A stretch of 21,547 nucleotides of DNA from Prevotella sp. UBA1705 (lineage in GTDB: Bacteria; Bacteroidota; Bacteroidia; Bacteroidales; Bacteroidaceae): contig DCJH01000023.1 of NCBI GenBank assembly GCA_002317385.1, forward strand, positions 12,169 through 33,715, in the 5' to 3' direction. The notes under the pieces are model-generated. The model was not told where the DNA came from. It ran no database searches and saw only the letters and a program-made list of their open reading frames with translations. Made by a program: the position numbers and the translations under genes. Of the stretch, positions 7,756 through 15,400 are shown one piece after another; position 1 is the first letter of the stretch; the number at the start of each line of letters is the position of its first letter.

Positions 7756-8005
7756 AAACATAGCTTTGATACCCCTCTTGAGGTACTAATCCTGCCCAAA
7801 AATCAATATCTGGAAAATGCAACCACTGGTTATCAGCGAGTTACGAATGATTGTTTTCCCGCACCATGGCCTACCTCTGCACGAGAAACACAGGATAAAA
7901 GCCGCTGTGAGAGATATTCTTCAATTTATTTCATCGGCATTTCCCACGATTCCAGACCATGGGAAGTCATGGATGGTAGCCACATTCTCCCACTCCCTAC
8001 GCCAC

Positions 8006-8043
8006 GAAAAAGCGCCGAATCAACACATGGTTGACTCGGCGCT
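8006..8043 (-). terminator. Intrinsic terminator of the outer-membrane protein gene
   Basis: Arms of 14 nt (8011-8024, AGCGCCGAATCAAC; 8030-8043, GTTGACTCGGCGCT) pair with one A/C mismatch around the loop ACATG. On the minus strand the stem is followed at once by TTTTTCG. Its position 49 nt past the beta-barrel stop and the U-run make this a good Rho-independent terminator. Confidence 0.85.
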
Positions 8044-8091
8044 ATGATATCTTTTCTACTGAGCGGAGGTCTTATCCCCCGTGCGCTCAGC

Positions 8092-8721
8092 TTAGAAGTT
8101 TACTCCGAAGTTAGCGAAGAATGCACCGTTGTGGGCAGAGAAGTCGTCGTTCTTAGAGATGTTGGTCAGACCGAATTGGTAGCCCAGCTCCAGGTAGAGC
8201 ATGTTGTACTCCAGACCGCAACCCAGCTTGAAGCCAGTATCGAAGTGCTTGAAATAGTCCTCGTTGAATGCGCTGTGTTTGTTGGTCTTACCGCCAATGG
8301 CTGTGGCGAAGTAGGGACCGAAGAAAGGCAGCAGGGCCATGTTGTCGCCAGCCTTTACGCCATACTTGATGAGCACGGGGATTTCAAGGTAGTCGAGGCT
8401 TGTGGTAGCCTTAGTCTTGGCAGGGTCTACACCGAGGTCGGTACCCTTGCCGCCCTTCTCTGTGTAGTAGAGGCCACTCTCTAAGAAGATAGGAGTGGTG
8501 TCGGAAAGGCGCAGACCAATCACACCGCCGAGGGTGAGGCCGGCCTTAGAACCGTCTGCTGTGAACTTGGCAGCGTCGCCGTTGAGGTGCGAAACCGTCA
8601 TACCGATGCGTACACCGTAGTACAGGTTCTCCTCGTCGAGTCTGAAACCGCCGCTGCTATACTGTGCGAAAGTAGGCAAAGCTGCCACCAGGGCTACAAG
8701 AGCCAATAGAATCTTTTTCAT
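8092..8721 (-). CDS. Small outer-membrane beta-barrel protein (OMP_b-brl/porin family)
   Basis: This 209-aa protein has a classic signal peptide, MKKILLALVALVAALPTFAQ, probably cut after the AQ region. The rest consists of alternating amphipathic strands with aromatic girdles (YYGVRIGMTV, LTLGGVIGLRL, IFLESGLYYTEKG, LEIPVLIKYGV, LLPFFGPYFATAIGG, DTGFKLGCGLEYNMLYLELGY). It ends in NFGVNF, whose C-terminal Phe is the outer-membrane insertion signal. The pattern fits the 8-10-stranded beta-barrel family abundant in Bacteroidetes. Role unknown: structural or a minor channel. It is a single-gene unit with an upstream promoter and a strong terminator. Confidence 0.88.
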   Translation of the reverse strand: MKKILLALVALVAALPTFAQYSSGGFRLDEENLYYGVRIGMTVSHLNGDAAKFTADGSKAGLTLGGVIGLRLSDTTPIFLESGLYYTEKGGKGTDLGVDPAKTKATTSLDYLEIPVLIKYGVKAGDNMALLPFFGPYFATAIGGKTNKHSAFNEDYFKHFDTGFKLGCGLEYNMLYLELGYQFGLTNISKNDDFSAHNGAFFANFGVNF

Positions 8722-8776
8722 CTTTTTCTTACCTTAATTTATGAGTTTTTGATTTTTATGAATCTCTATTCCGCTG

Positions 8777-8808
8777 CAAAATAACTACTTTTTTTTCTAT
8801 TATACAAA
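8777..8808 (-). promoter_or_regulatory. Probable promoter of the outer-membrane protein gene
   Basis: On the minus strand TTTG (8808-8805) and TTATTTTG (8784-8777), a one-base variant of TAnnTTTG, are 20 nt apart, the usual -33/-7 spacing in Bacteroidetes. The leader would be about 50 nt and AT-rich, ending AAGGTAAGAAAAAG before the ATG. Confidence 0.5.
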
Positions 8809-8996
8809 TTTTTACAGGGTAAATGACTCATACATAATGACATTTGCTCGATGGCATCTCTGTCATAGGATTCATGAAACTCCATGTTGGAGGGATGGAA
8901 CAAACCAGAATAGCATGAATTTTTACAACGTGTCTTTCTCGGAATGAGGCCCTATGGTTTCTATCTCCTTGTGGGATAAATCTCCAAAATCAACTA

Positions 8997-10367
8997 TTAT
9001 AGAACCGAGGAAAAGGATTCCTGGGCTTCAGATAAAGGCGAAATCTGTGCGGTAAGAGCATTCATGATATGGGCTTTGGTCTCTTCTATCATCGATTTAA
9101 CCAAGGGAATGCCCATCAGTTTTACGTTGCAGCTCACTCCAGTGAGAGTGCTCAAGATGGATTGCTGCATGCAAATAAAATGAGAAGCCGGGTAGGCTAT
9201 AATGACGTTTTTATGAGTTTGCGGCGTGAAAGAAGCATAGGCCAGGACCTGATGTAAGTCGTGTCGGAATGTATCTTTGAGTTCTATGTCGCTGGAACTC
9301 GACACATTATACATGTGAGATTTGTATTTTGCATCTATCACATAGTGGTAACCTTGATCTTGCAAGATAAAATCGGGTTCAAGATATTGCAATCCCCATG
9401 CTGGGTGTGCACCCGAAATTCTGTATTTGGGCTTATAGAGCAGTTTGGCACCCCTACGCATCGCCAAATCTTTGAAGATGTAAAGCAAATAGCGTTCGTA
9501 GAATTCTGCATAATCTATGCGCCAAGCACAAAACGAATTGTTGGAGTTTTGGAGAATCTTATTGGCCAAATGTTTTAGCTCTTTGATTATTGCAGGGTCG
9601 GAACTATGTGCTTTTATCTCTGCGATTGACCTTAAATTCTTAAAACTAATGGTTTGTTTTAACTGAGAAATCCTACCAAGGTAAGATGTCTTGACCATTA
9701 GAGGCGTGCGGCTGGATTCTATTTCTTGGATGGCACAACAGAGCACGTATTGTAGCTCAAGCCACTCTGGATGAAGTGTAGTTAGTGTATTGGGCTTGTT
9801 GGGAAATCGCAAATGGTTGATGGGATTATAGCTTCTTTCTGCATATTTCTCCCATTGGGTACTGTTAGAAGGTTGTGATTGCACAATGGGAGCACTCTCA
9901 AACTTATGCCATTTCAGTTGTCGGGCTTTGATATATGTGTCGATATATTTCATGCACTCCATGTATAGGGGTGCATGAACAAAGTTATCGGCTTTGAGTT
10001 TTAAGCTTTCATCAAATTCTGGTTGGACATATTCGCCAATGGTTGACATTAGTTCGGAGATGTCCTCTCCGTATCTTCCTTTTACCAGGATGTTGCCAAA
10101 TGGTAGACCATCCTTAGGCGACAAAATGGTGATGACACCAGCATATATCGAAGTGGTTAGGACCAAGACATACCTTTCATTGATATACGTCCCCTTTGCA
10201 GTTATTCCTATAAAGTCGAACGCCTTCTGATTGAGTCGAATGAATCGCTGGATAGACGCTTCAGGATAGCGTTTATCAGTTTTCCATACGCTCTGAAGAT
10301 TGTCGTATGAAATCGTTTTTTCACTCAAAACAGACAGGAAATAGGTGTCCGATACTTTGTTATTCAT
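8997..10367 (-). CDS. mcrC: McrC-like restriction endonuclease subunit (PD-(D/E)XK nuclease)
   Basis: This 456-aa protein is the nuclease partner of the McrB-like ATPase encoded just upstream. In McrBC systems McrC binds the McrB ring, stimulates its GTPase and cuts DNA carrying modified bases. The C-terminal third shows the PD-(D/E)XK core: EFYERYLLYIF (288-298), EPDFIL with Asp332, VIDAKYK with Asp345 and Lys347, and the helix motif RHDLHQVLAYAS (368-379). The first 250 residues are not recognised. Its start codon overlaps the mcrB stop by 8 bp, indicating translational coupling. Codon and base usage are more AT-rich than in the flanking genes. The family call is good; the substrate is unknown. 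Confidence 0.85.
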   Translation of the reverse strand: MNNKVSDTYFLSVLSEKTISYDNLQSVWKTDKRYPEASIQRFIRLNQKAFDFIGITAKGTYINERYVLVLTTSIYAGVITILSPKDGLPFGNILVKGRYGEDISELMSTIGEYVQPEFDESLKLKADNFVHAPLYMECMKYIDTYIKARQLKWHKFESAPIVQSQPSNSTQWEKYAERSYNPINHLRFPNKPNTLTTLHPEWLELQYVLCCAIQEIESSRTPLMVKTSYLGRISQLKQTISFKNLRSIAEIKAHSSDPAIIKELKHLANKILQNSNNSFCAWRIDYAEFYERYLLYIFKDLAMRRGAKLLYKPKYRISGAHPAWGLQYLEPDFILQDQGYHYVIDAKYKSHMYNVSSSSDIELKDTFRHDLHQVLAYASFTPQTHKNVIIAYPASHFICMQQSILSTLTGVSCNVKLMGIPLVKSMIEETKAHIMNALTAQISPLSEAQESFSSVL

Positions 10368-11799
10368 ACATGAATAGGCCTATCTTTTGATAGAAATAAT
10401 TGCTAAAGTCGTCTTTTGCTTTAGCCAAATAGCCTTCATTGAAATATTCTTTCATCAGTGGCATGAGCTCATAGCGTAACCGGTTATCCATGCTTTCATC
10501 GGGGTGAGTGATGAAATAGGACTGCCCAGGCTGTAGATTCAACTCCTCGTCTGTAGCGTATTTCTCAAATAGTTCGGCAAATTGATTAAACTCTTCATGG
10601 TGGAATGTCATGCCCTTGATATCCACAACATGTGGGCGAAGCGCAATCCAAGTGAACCTTCGACGTAGAGCAAAATCGACCACAGCAAGGCTTCGGTCGG
10701 CAGTATTCATGGTGCCTATCACATATAAGTTGTGCGGCAAGGTCGCAATTTCTATATCCCCAATCTTCAACGGCACTGTTCTCTGACCTGCTTGCCTTTC
10801 AAACAAATAGAAAATAGGACCAAGCACATTGGAAAGATTGGCTCTGTTGATTTCATCAATGATAAGTAATATATTTTCAGTAGGCCTTGTTTGCGCCTTT
10901 TGGATTGCCTGATAGAGCACACCTTGCTTAGCTTTATACGATAGAGATTCCCCTTGAAGATTGGGAATGATGCCATAAACGAAATCTGAATAGCTGGTTT
11001 CTGCATGGAATTGCTCAAACAAAACATTGCCTTTTTGGAATTCCTTGTCCGCTAATTGCAACGCATTGTATGTCTTGCCGGTACCTGGAGCACCCTGGAG
11101 TATGATGAAACGATGCTCAAATAAAGCCTCTTTGATTTCCGAATACTCATCGGTGGTGTTCGATTCTCCAATGACTTTATGTTTTAATTGGTCGAAATCT
11201 CCTAGTGCTCGGCTAATCTCTTTTCGATGATTATTATTTGTTGGCAAAGACCTCAAGATGGCATATTGGGCCAGCCAGGCGCTAATGTAAGTTTTATAAA
11301 GCTCTGATTCGTCTATTGAAAGTAACTGGCAAGCTTGTAACACATTCTTATAGCTCGTAATAACACTCCTAAGATTGGCCAGATTGTCATCGCTTTTGAG
11401 TTTGCTCAAAAGCCCCGTCGGTGTTTCAATATCAGAGAAATCATTTTTGAAAAAGAAATTGTCGTTTCCCGAAAAACGTATTTTGTTGAAAAGTCGACGT
11501 GTCCAAGGCAACATAGCAAGTTCAAGATCATTCTTAAACCCCAGAGAACCGACTGTAAAAGAAACTACTAAATATTGGCAATCTCTCTGTGGAAAGAACA
11601 CTAAACTAAAGTCTGAATAAGCGCCACTGGGTGCTTCATCTGGATTAATATACCCGAAATAGGCTCCTTTATCGAAGTCAACGCTTTGAAGATTGGTGGC
11701 GTTGCGAAACACTACATTGTCTTTATAGCCCATGGAAAGAGCCTCAGACCTAACAAAATCAACAAGTTCATTGATTCTCTCTTTCTCGATTTCTGCCAT
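10360..11799 (-). CDS. mcrB: McrB-like AAA+ GTPase of a modification-dependent restriction system
   Basis: The 479-aa protein has an N-terminal region of about 210 residues followed by an McrB-class AAA+ domain. Visible motifs are Walker A GAPGTGKT (236-243), Walker B LLIIDEINR (311-319), the McrB-family MNTADRS (364-370), which in McrB takes the place of the NKxD guanine motif, and RRRF (379-382). McrB assembles into hexamers, translocates on GTP hydrolysis and activates McrC. The N-terminal part (for example GYINPDEAPSGAYSDFSLVF) should hold the target-recognition domain. I do not recognise its fold. The gene follows the XRE gene by 23 nt and overlaps mcrC by 8 bp, so the three form one operon. 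No DNA methyltransferase is nearby, as expected for a type IV system. Confidence 0.9.
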   Translation of the reverse strand: MAEIEKERINELVDFVRSEALSMGYKDNVVFRNATNLQSVDFDKGAYFGYINPDEAPSGAYSDFSLVFFPQRDCQYLVVSFTVGSLGFKNDLELAMLPWTRRLFNKIRFSGNDNFFFKNDFSDIETPTGLLSKLKSDDNLANLRSVITSYKNVLQACQLLSIDESELYKTYISAWLAQYAILRSLPTNNNHRKEISRALGDFDQLKHKVIGESNTTDEYSEIKEALFEHRFIILQGAPGTGKTYNALQLADKEFQKGNVLFEQFHAETSYSDFVYGIIPNLQGESLSYKAKQGVLYQAIQKAQTRPTENILLIIDEINRANLSNVLGPIFYLFERQAGQRTVPLKIGDIEIATLPHNLYVIGTMNTADRSLAVVDFALRRRFTWIALRPHVVDIKGMTFHHEEFNQFAELFEKYATDEELNLQPGQSYFITHPDESMDNRLRYELMPLMKEYFNEGYLAKAKDDFSNYFYQKIGLFMYE

Positions 11800-11822
11800 T
11801 GTTTAGTATCTAACTCTTAGGT

Positions 11823-12035
11823 TTAGTAATCGAATAATTCCTTAAAAGACACCCCTAAAGCTGTTGCTAATTTATCGATGGTATTCAGCGTGGGGCTCTT
11901 TTCTCCACGCTCGATAGTGCCAATATAAGTTCGGTCTACGCCACATTTGAAGGCGAACTTCTCTTGCGACAGCCCAGACTCCGTTCTTAATTGCGCAATT
12001 CTTTTACCAAAAGCTTTATTGATGTCTGTTTTCAT
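11823..12035 (-). CDS. XRE-family small regulator, controller (C)-protein-like
   Basis: This 70-aa protein is a single helix-turn-helix domain: FGKRIAQLRTESGLSQEKFA, then FKCGVDRTYIGTIERGEKSP and TLNTIDKLATALGVSFKELF. Length and the RTYIGTIERGEKSPTLNTID stretch resemble controller proteins of restriction-modification systems. Those proteins bind paired palindromes upstream of their own gene, first activating and then repressing it. Here the gene is first in the operon with mcrB and mcrC. A palindrome lies inside the predicted promoter and a second one lies upstream. The -7 box ends 6 nt before the ATG, implying a leaderless mRNA. The HTH call is firm; the C-protein role is inference. Confidence 0.88.
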   Translation of the reverse strand: MKTDINKAFGKRIAQLRTESGLSQEKFAFKCGVDRTYIGTIERGEKSPTLNTIDKLATALGVSFKELFDY

Positions 12036-12040
12036 GATAG

Positions 12041-12071
12041 CAAAAATATTTATATTCTATCAATAGAACAA
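12041..12071 (-). promoter_or_regulatory. Promoter of the XRE-mcrB-mcrC operon with palindromic operator in the spacer
   Basis: On the minus strand TTG (12071-12069) and TATTTTTG (12048-12041) stand 20 nt apart, as -33 and -7 boxes. The palindrome TTCTATTGATAGAA (12068-12055; arms TTCTAT/ATAGAA) abuts the -33 box and sits wholly in the spacer, so a bound protein would block RNA polymerase. The ATG follows the -7 box by 5 nt, placing the transcription start at or next to the start codon. Confidence 0.6.
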
Positions 12072-12106
12072 CGGTCTAAAGGTAGCAATTTGGTGCTGAT
12101 ACTTAA

Positions 12107-12124
12107 ATCTATTGCATAGAATAT
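12107..12124 (+). promoter_or_regulatory. Second, inverted operator-like palindrome upstream of the XRE gene
   Basis: The plus strand reads ATCTATTGCATAGAATAT, with arms TCTAT and ATAGA around TGC. The promoter palindrome read on the minus strand is TTCTATTGATAGAATAT. The two differ by one inserted base and the first base, and lie in opposite orientation. Their centres are about 52 bp apart, close to five helical turns, which would suit cooperative binding. Confidence 0.5.
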
Positions 12125-12176
12125 CAAGAAGAAAGCGTTTTGAAAGCTCATGAAACAAATCGTGCAAGGGTAATGG

Positions 12177-12197
12177 TATGGCAGGGATAGTGCCATA
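12177..12197. other. Small perfect hairpin in the spacer
   Basis: TATGGCA and TGCCATA (7 bp) flank the loop GGGATAG. No T-run or nearby gene end explains it. It may be chance. Confidence 0.3.
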
Positions 12198-12283
12198 TAC
12201 AATATGCTAAGCCTCTAATCTTAGAACGCATAGGACAAAGTAAAGGCTACTTATTAGCTTAAGTCAAGGTAGTAAAATACCAT

Positions 12284-12322
12284 CCCCCCGCCCCGCTATT
12301 CATCGGATAGCAGGGCGGGGGG
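12284..12322 (-). terminator. Large C/G-rich hairpin, possible mannosidase terminator
   Basis: Arms CCCCCCGCCCCGCTAT (12284-12299) and ATAGCAGGGCGGGGGG (12307-12322) pair with one mismatch around TCATCGG. On the minus strand it lies 99 nt past the mannosidase stop and is followed by a loose ATGGTATTTTAC. It resembles the CCTCCCC repeat family, so it may be a repeat recruited as a terminator. Confidence 0.55.
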
Positions 12323-12421
12323 AGGTGGTTTTAGGGGTGGGAGGAAGCCCGAGAGGGGCGGATGGGGCCAGCCCAAGGCCGGGACGCGAGGAGGCGGGAG
12401 GGCGAAGGGATGGCGGAAGAG

Positions 12422-15400
12422 CTATTTGCTCTTGTATAATTCGAAGTTGTAGATGCGGGCGGCATTACCGTTGAGCTCCTGGACGGGGGCGGTGACGAAG
12501 AGGCGCACGTAGCGCACGGTGGCGGGAGCGAAGTGGCGCTCTACGATGTCGGAGCGGTTGCCGTCGAACATATCGATGGTGACCCAGTCTTCGTTGGGCT
12601 GATTGCGGCCCTGCAGGAGGCAGGCACGAGTGATATAGGCCGGCGTCTCCTGACCGGCGTTGAGTAGCTTCCATCCGCTCACGGTCTGGGGTTGGCCGAG
12701 GTCGAAGGCCACCCAGTTGGGTGCGGTAGATACGTCGCACCATTTGGTGTCGTCCTTGCCGTCGATGAGAAGCTCCGCGCGCTCGTCCTGACGAGTCTCT
12801 CCCGACCGCCCGATGACCTTGGCCATGGGCATCACGTTCTCACCGAAAGTGCTACCTGTGGCACTGCCGTCGGTCTGGTCGGAGATGTTGTTGGTGCGGA
12901 AGAAACGTGTGGCTGGCGTCACCCCCTGCACGTCGTCGGCAGCGGTGGCGGCAAAGATCACGATGTGGTTGTCCTGCGGAAGGGTGACCTGCGTGGCGCC
13001 CTTGGGGATGTCGAGCCGCATCTTGAAGAGATAGGTGAATACGTAGGGCTCGTCGGCCTCGGGCGAATGGCGGTGCGTGCCGATATAGCCCACCTCGGCC
13101 TCTTTCAGGAATCCCGCGGTCTGGCCTTCGTGTCCCCATTGCCCAATGAATCCACTGTAGTAGGGAATAGCCACTTCCTGCGTGGCCTTGCCCACGCCGA
13201 AGGAGGCCCTTCGGTCCTTGTCGTCGGACGAGGCCAGCAGATACAGATGCGTGAAACGGTGATTCCGGGGCAGGGTGATGACGTTGCCCTGGCACGACAT
13301 GCCGCTGAACGAGTCGTGAGGACCCATGCGGAAGGGGATGCCGTCGACGTTGACGATGGAATCGGGCATCAGTTCGGCAGCGTAGGTGTTGCCTCCTTCG
13401 AAGTTGGCATAGTCGCGCATCTCGTTATAAGAGAAGCATTTGCGGTCGTAGGCCAGTGGGAGGAACGCCGCGGTGGGGCGCTGGGCAGATGGCTTCGACT
13501 GCAGATGGATCTTGTAAGTCTTAACGCTAAACGGCTTGATGTCTACGCTGAGCGCATGGCCGCTAAATGTGGCCGCGCCGAGGGTCTTCTCTGTTCCATC
13601 GGTCTCTACCGCGTCCTGGATGGCCGACGCGAAGGTAAGCCGGGCGGTCTGAGGCTGCTTACCGGAGAGCTCATAGACCCTGACCACATAGCCATCGCCC
13701 GACTCGGCCTGCTTGATGGCACGGATCATCACGTTGGGATTGCTGCTCTCGACAAACGAGAACGTGCTGCCCAGCTCGCCGCTGTGCTTGAGCGAGTGGA
13801 AGGTCTTGAGCTGACTGTTGAGCGCCAAGGCCTTCTGGTTGGCATCGATGGGATTGAATGCCCCGCCGTGGCCCACCAGACTATAGGTAAATTCGTGGTG
13901 ACCGAAGTCCTGACGGTTCTGATATCGGTAGCCCTGCGAGGTCTGCGGCGAGTAGAGCAACGACAGGCGCATCACGTTGTCGGCCGGTTTGTCCCATCCG
14001 TACTTGCTGTCGTTGAGAATCGTTACGCCGTAGCTGCCACTGCGATCGGTAAGGTCGGTGAACTCGTGGGAGTAGACCTCGAAGGCCGTCGGCTTGTTGT
14101 TGCCGCGCTCAATGGTACCCAGTCCGAGGTCGTAGGTGGCCTTGTCGTTGCTCACGCTGAGCGGGAACTCGGCCTTGAGCAGGGCATTATACGACTTCCA
14201 GTCTACCTGCGTGTTGAAGTCAATCCTATCGGCCAGACTGCCTTCGTATAGGCGTATGAACTGCCTGATGTGGGAATCGCCATACTGTTTCTCGATGACG
14301 ATGGTCTTGCGGAGCGCTCCATCTTCGAGCTTCGATATTTTCACGCCGTCGGTGATGGCCACGGGCGCCTTGTCTAAGGTGCGCTTCTGGATTTCCCAAG
14401 CCGGCCAGGAGGTCGACTTGCAGTCGTCGAGGACCACGAGGCGGAGCGCCTGTCCCGAGGCCACCAGTTCCTTGTTGGCCCGCTTATCCACGATGCTGCT
14501 GATGTCGCCACGAGGGTCTACGGTAATCCGGTAGACCGAATTCTCGATGGTCCGGCCGTCGGCGATGGTCTCCGCCTGACGTTTCAGGGGCTTGATGCCA
14601 TAGACCCGCATGCCCACCGAGGGCACGCTGGCGTCGAAGATGAGCTGCGGCTGGCCTTGCGCATTGGTGACAACCTGCGACGGAACGGGCCGCCCCTGGT
14701 CGTCGGTCACGCGGAAGGAGCGGTCGCCGCCCGTGAGGTCGACCGTGGCCAGGGCGTTCACGGTGAAGTTTTCAGGGTTATAGACGATGAAAGGCTCGCC
14801 GCTCACGTTGGTATTGAGGCGCGTGGCGAGGGCGTTGACCGATGCTTGCAGGGTTTGGGCGAAGCGCTTGCTGGTGAGCAGTTCGTCGTTCCACGAGAAG
14901 GTATAGGCATTGGGAATGCTCGTGCCGGTGAGGTCGTCGTGGAACTGATGCAGGATAATGCGGCGCCAGTTGTCGGTCATCAGCTGGGTGGGATAGTCCA
15001 GGCCGCCCGCCCAGTCGGCCATCACGGCGGCGCGCTCGGTGGCATCTCCGAGATGCTCGTTCTGCCTGTTGTAGAGCTTCATGGCCGCCTGCGAGGTGTA
15101 GCAACCATTGCCGTGCAGGTCCATGGTCATCTCGCCGTCTATTGTGGGCAGCTCCGGATGCCGGTCGTAGGGCATGAAGTCGTGGTATATCTGGTTGCTC
15201 CGTGCACTGATAATCTGCACCGGGCCGTTGCCGCGGAGGCCGCGCTCCACGGCCTGCACCGACTTCAGGTCGGGCGAGCCGCCTATGTCGCCCGTGCCAT
15301 AATAGCGATAGAGCGTGTTGAGCGGGCTCTGCTTGGCCTCCCGTATGAGCTCTGCGCTCTGCGAAAGGTCCTCTCCGTCTTTCCAGCCTTGCGAGTAGTC

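Larger units (their letters stand above)
7364..8091. other. 728-bp gene-free spacer filled with repeats
   Basis: This stretch lies between the transporter start and the beta-barrel protein stop. It holds the transporter -7 box, two CCTCCCC-type palindromes, a 22-bp-period array and the terminator of the beta-barrel gene. Between about 7760 and 8005 two overlapping plus-strand open frames (7750-8034 and 7817-8047) exist. Their products have no recognisable motif and both run into the terminator hairpin. I see no supportable gene here. Confidence 0.7.
12036..12421. other. Spacer between the restriction operon and the mannosidase
   Basis: In these 386 bp I find no gene. The half next to the XRE gene is AT-rich and holds its promoter and two palindromes. 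The middle has a small hairpin. The half next to the mannosidase stop is very GC-rich, with a large C/G palindrome and purine-rich GGGGTGGGAGG-like sequence. The sharp composition change near 12280 may mark an edge of acquired DNA. Confidence 0.65.

Noticed and set aside
7750..8047. Two overlapping plus-strand frames (94 and 76 codons) in the 7.4-8.1 kb spacer
   Set aside because: They overlap each other in different frames, lack motifs and promoters, and end in or beside the terminator of the opposite-strand beta-barrel gene. A decayed gene cannot be excluded.
8997..12035. Operon as a classical type II restriction-modification system
   Set aside because: No methyltransferase motifs (such as DPPY or PCQ) are present. 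The AAA+ and PD-(D/E)XK pair fits McrBC.
12692..14251. 519-codon open frame antisense to the mannosidase
   Set aside because: It is wholly inside the GH38 gene, whose motifs are clear. The product has no domain logic, and long antisense frames are expected in GC-rich genes.
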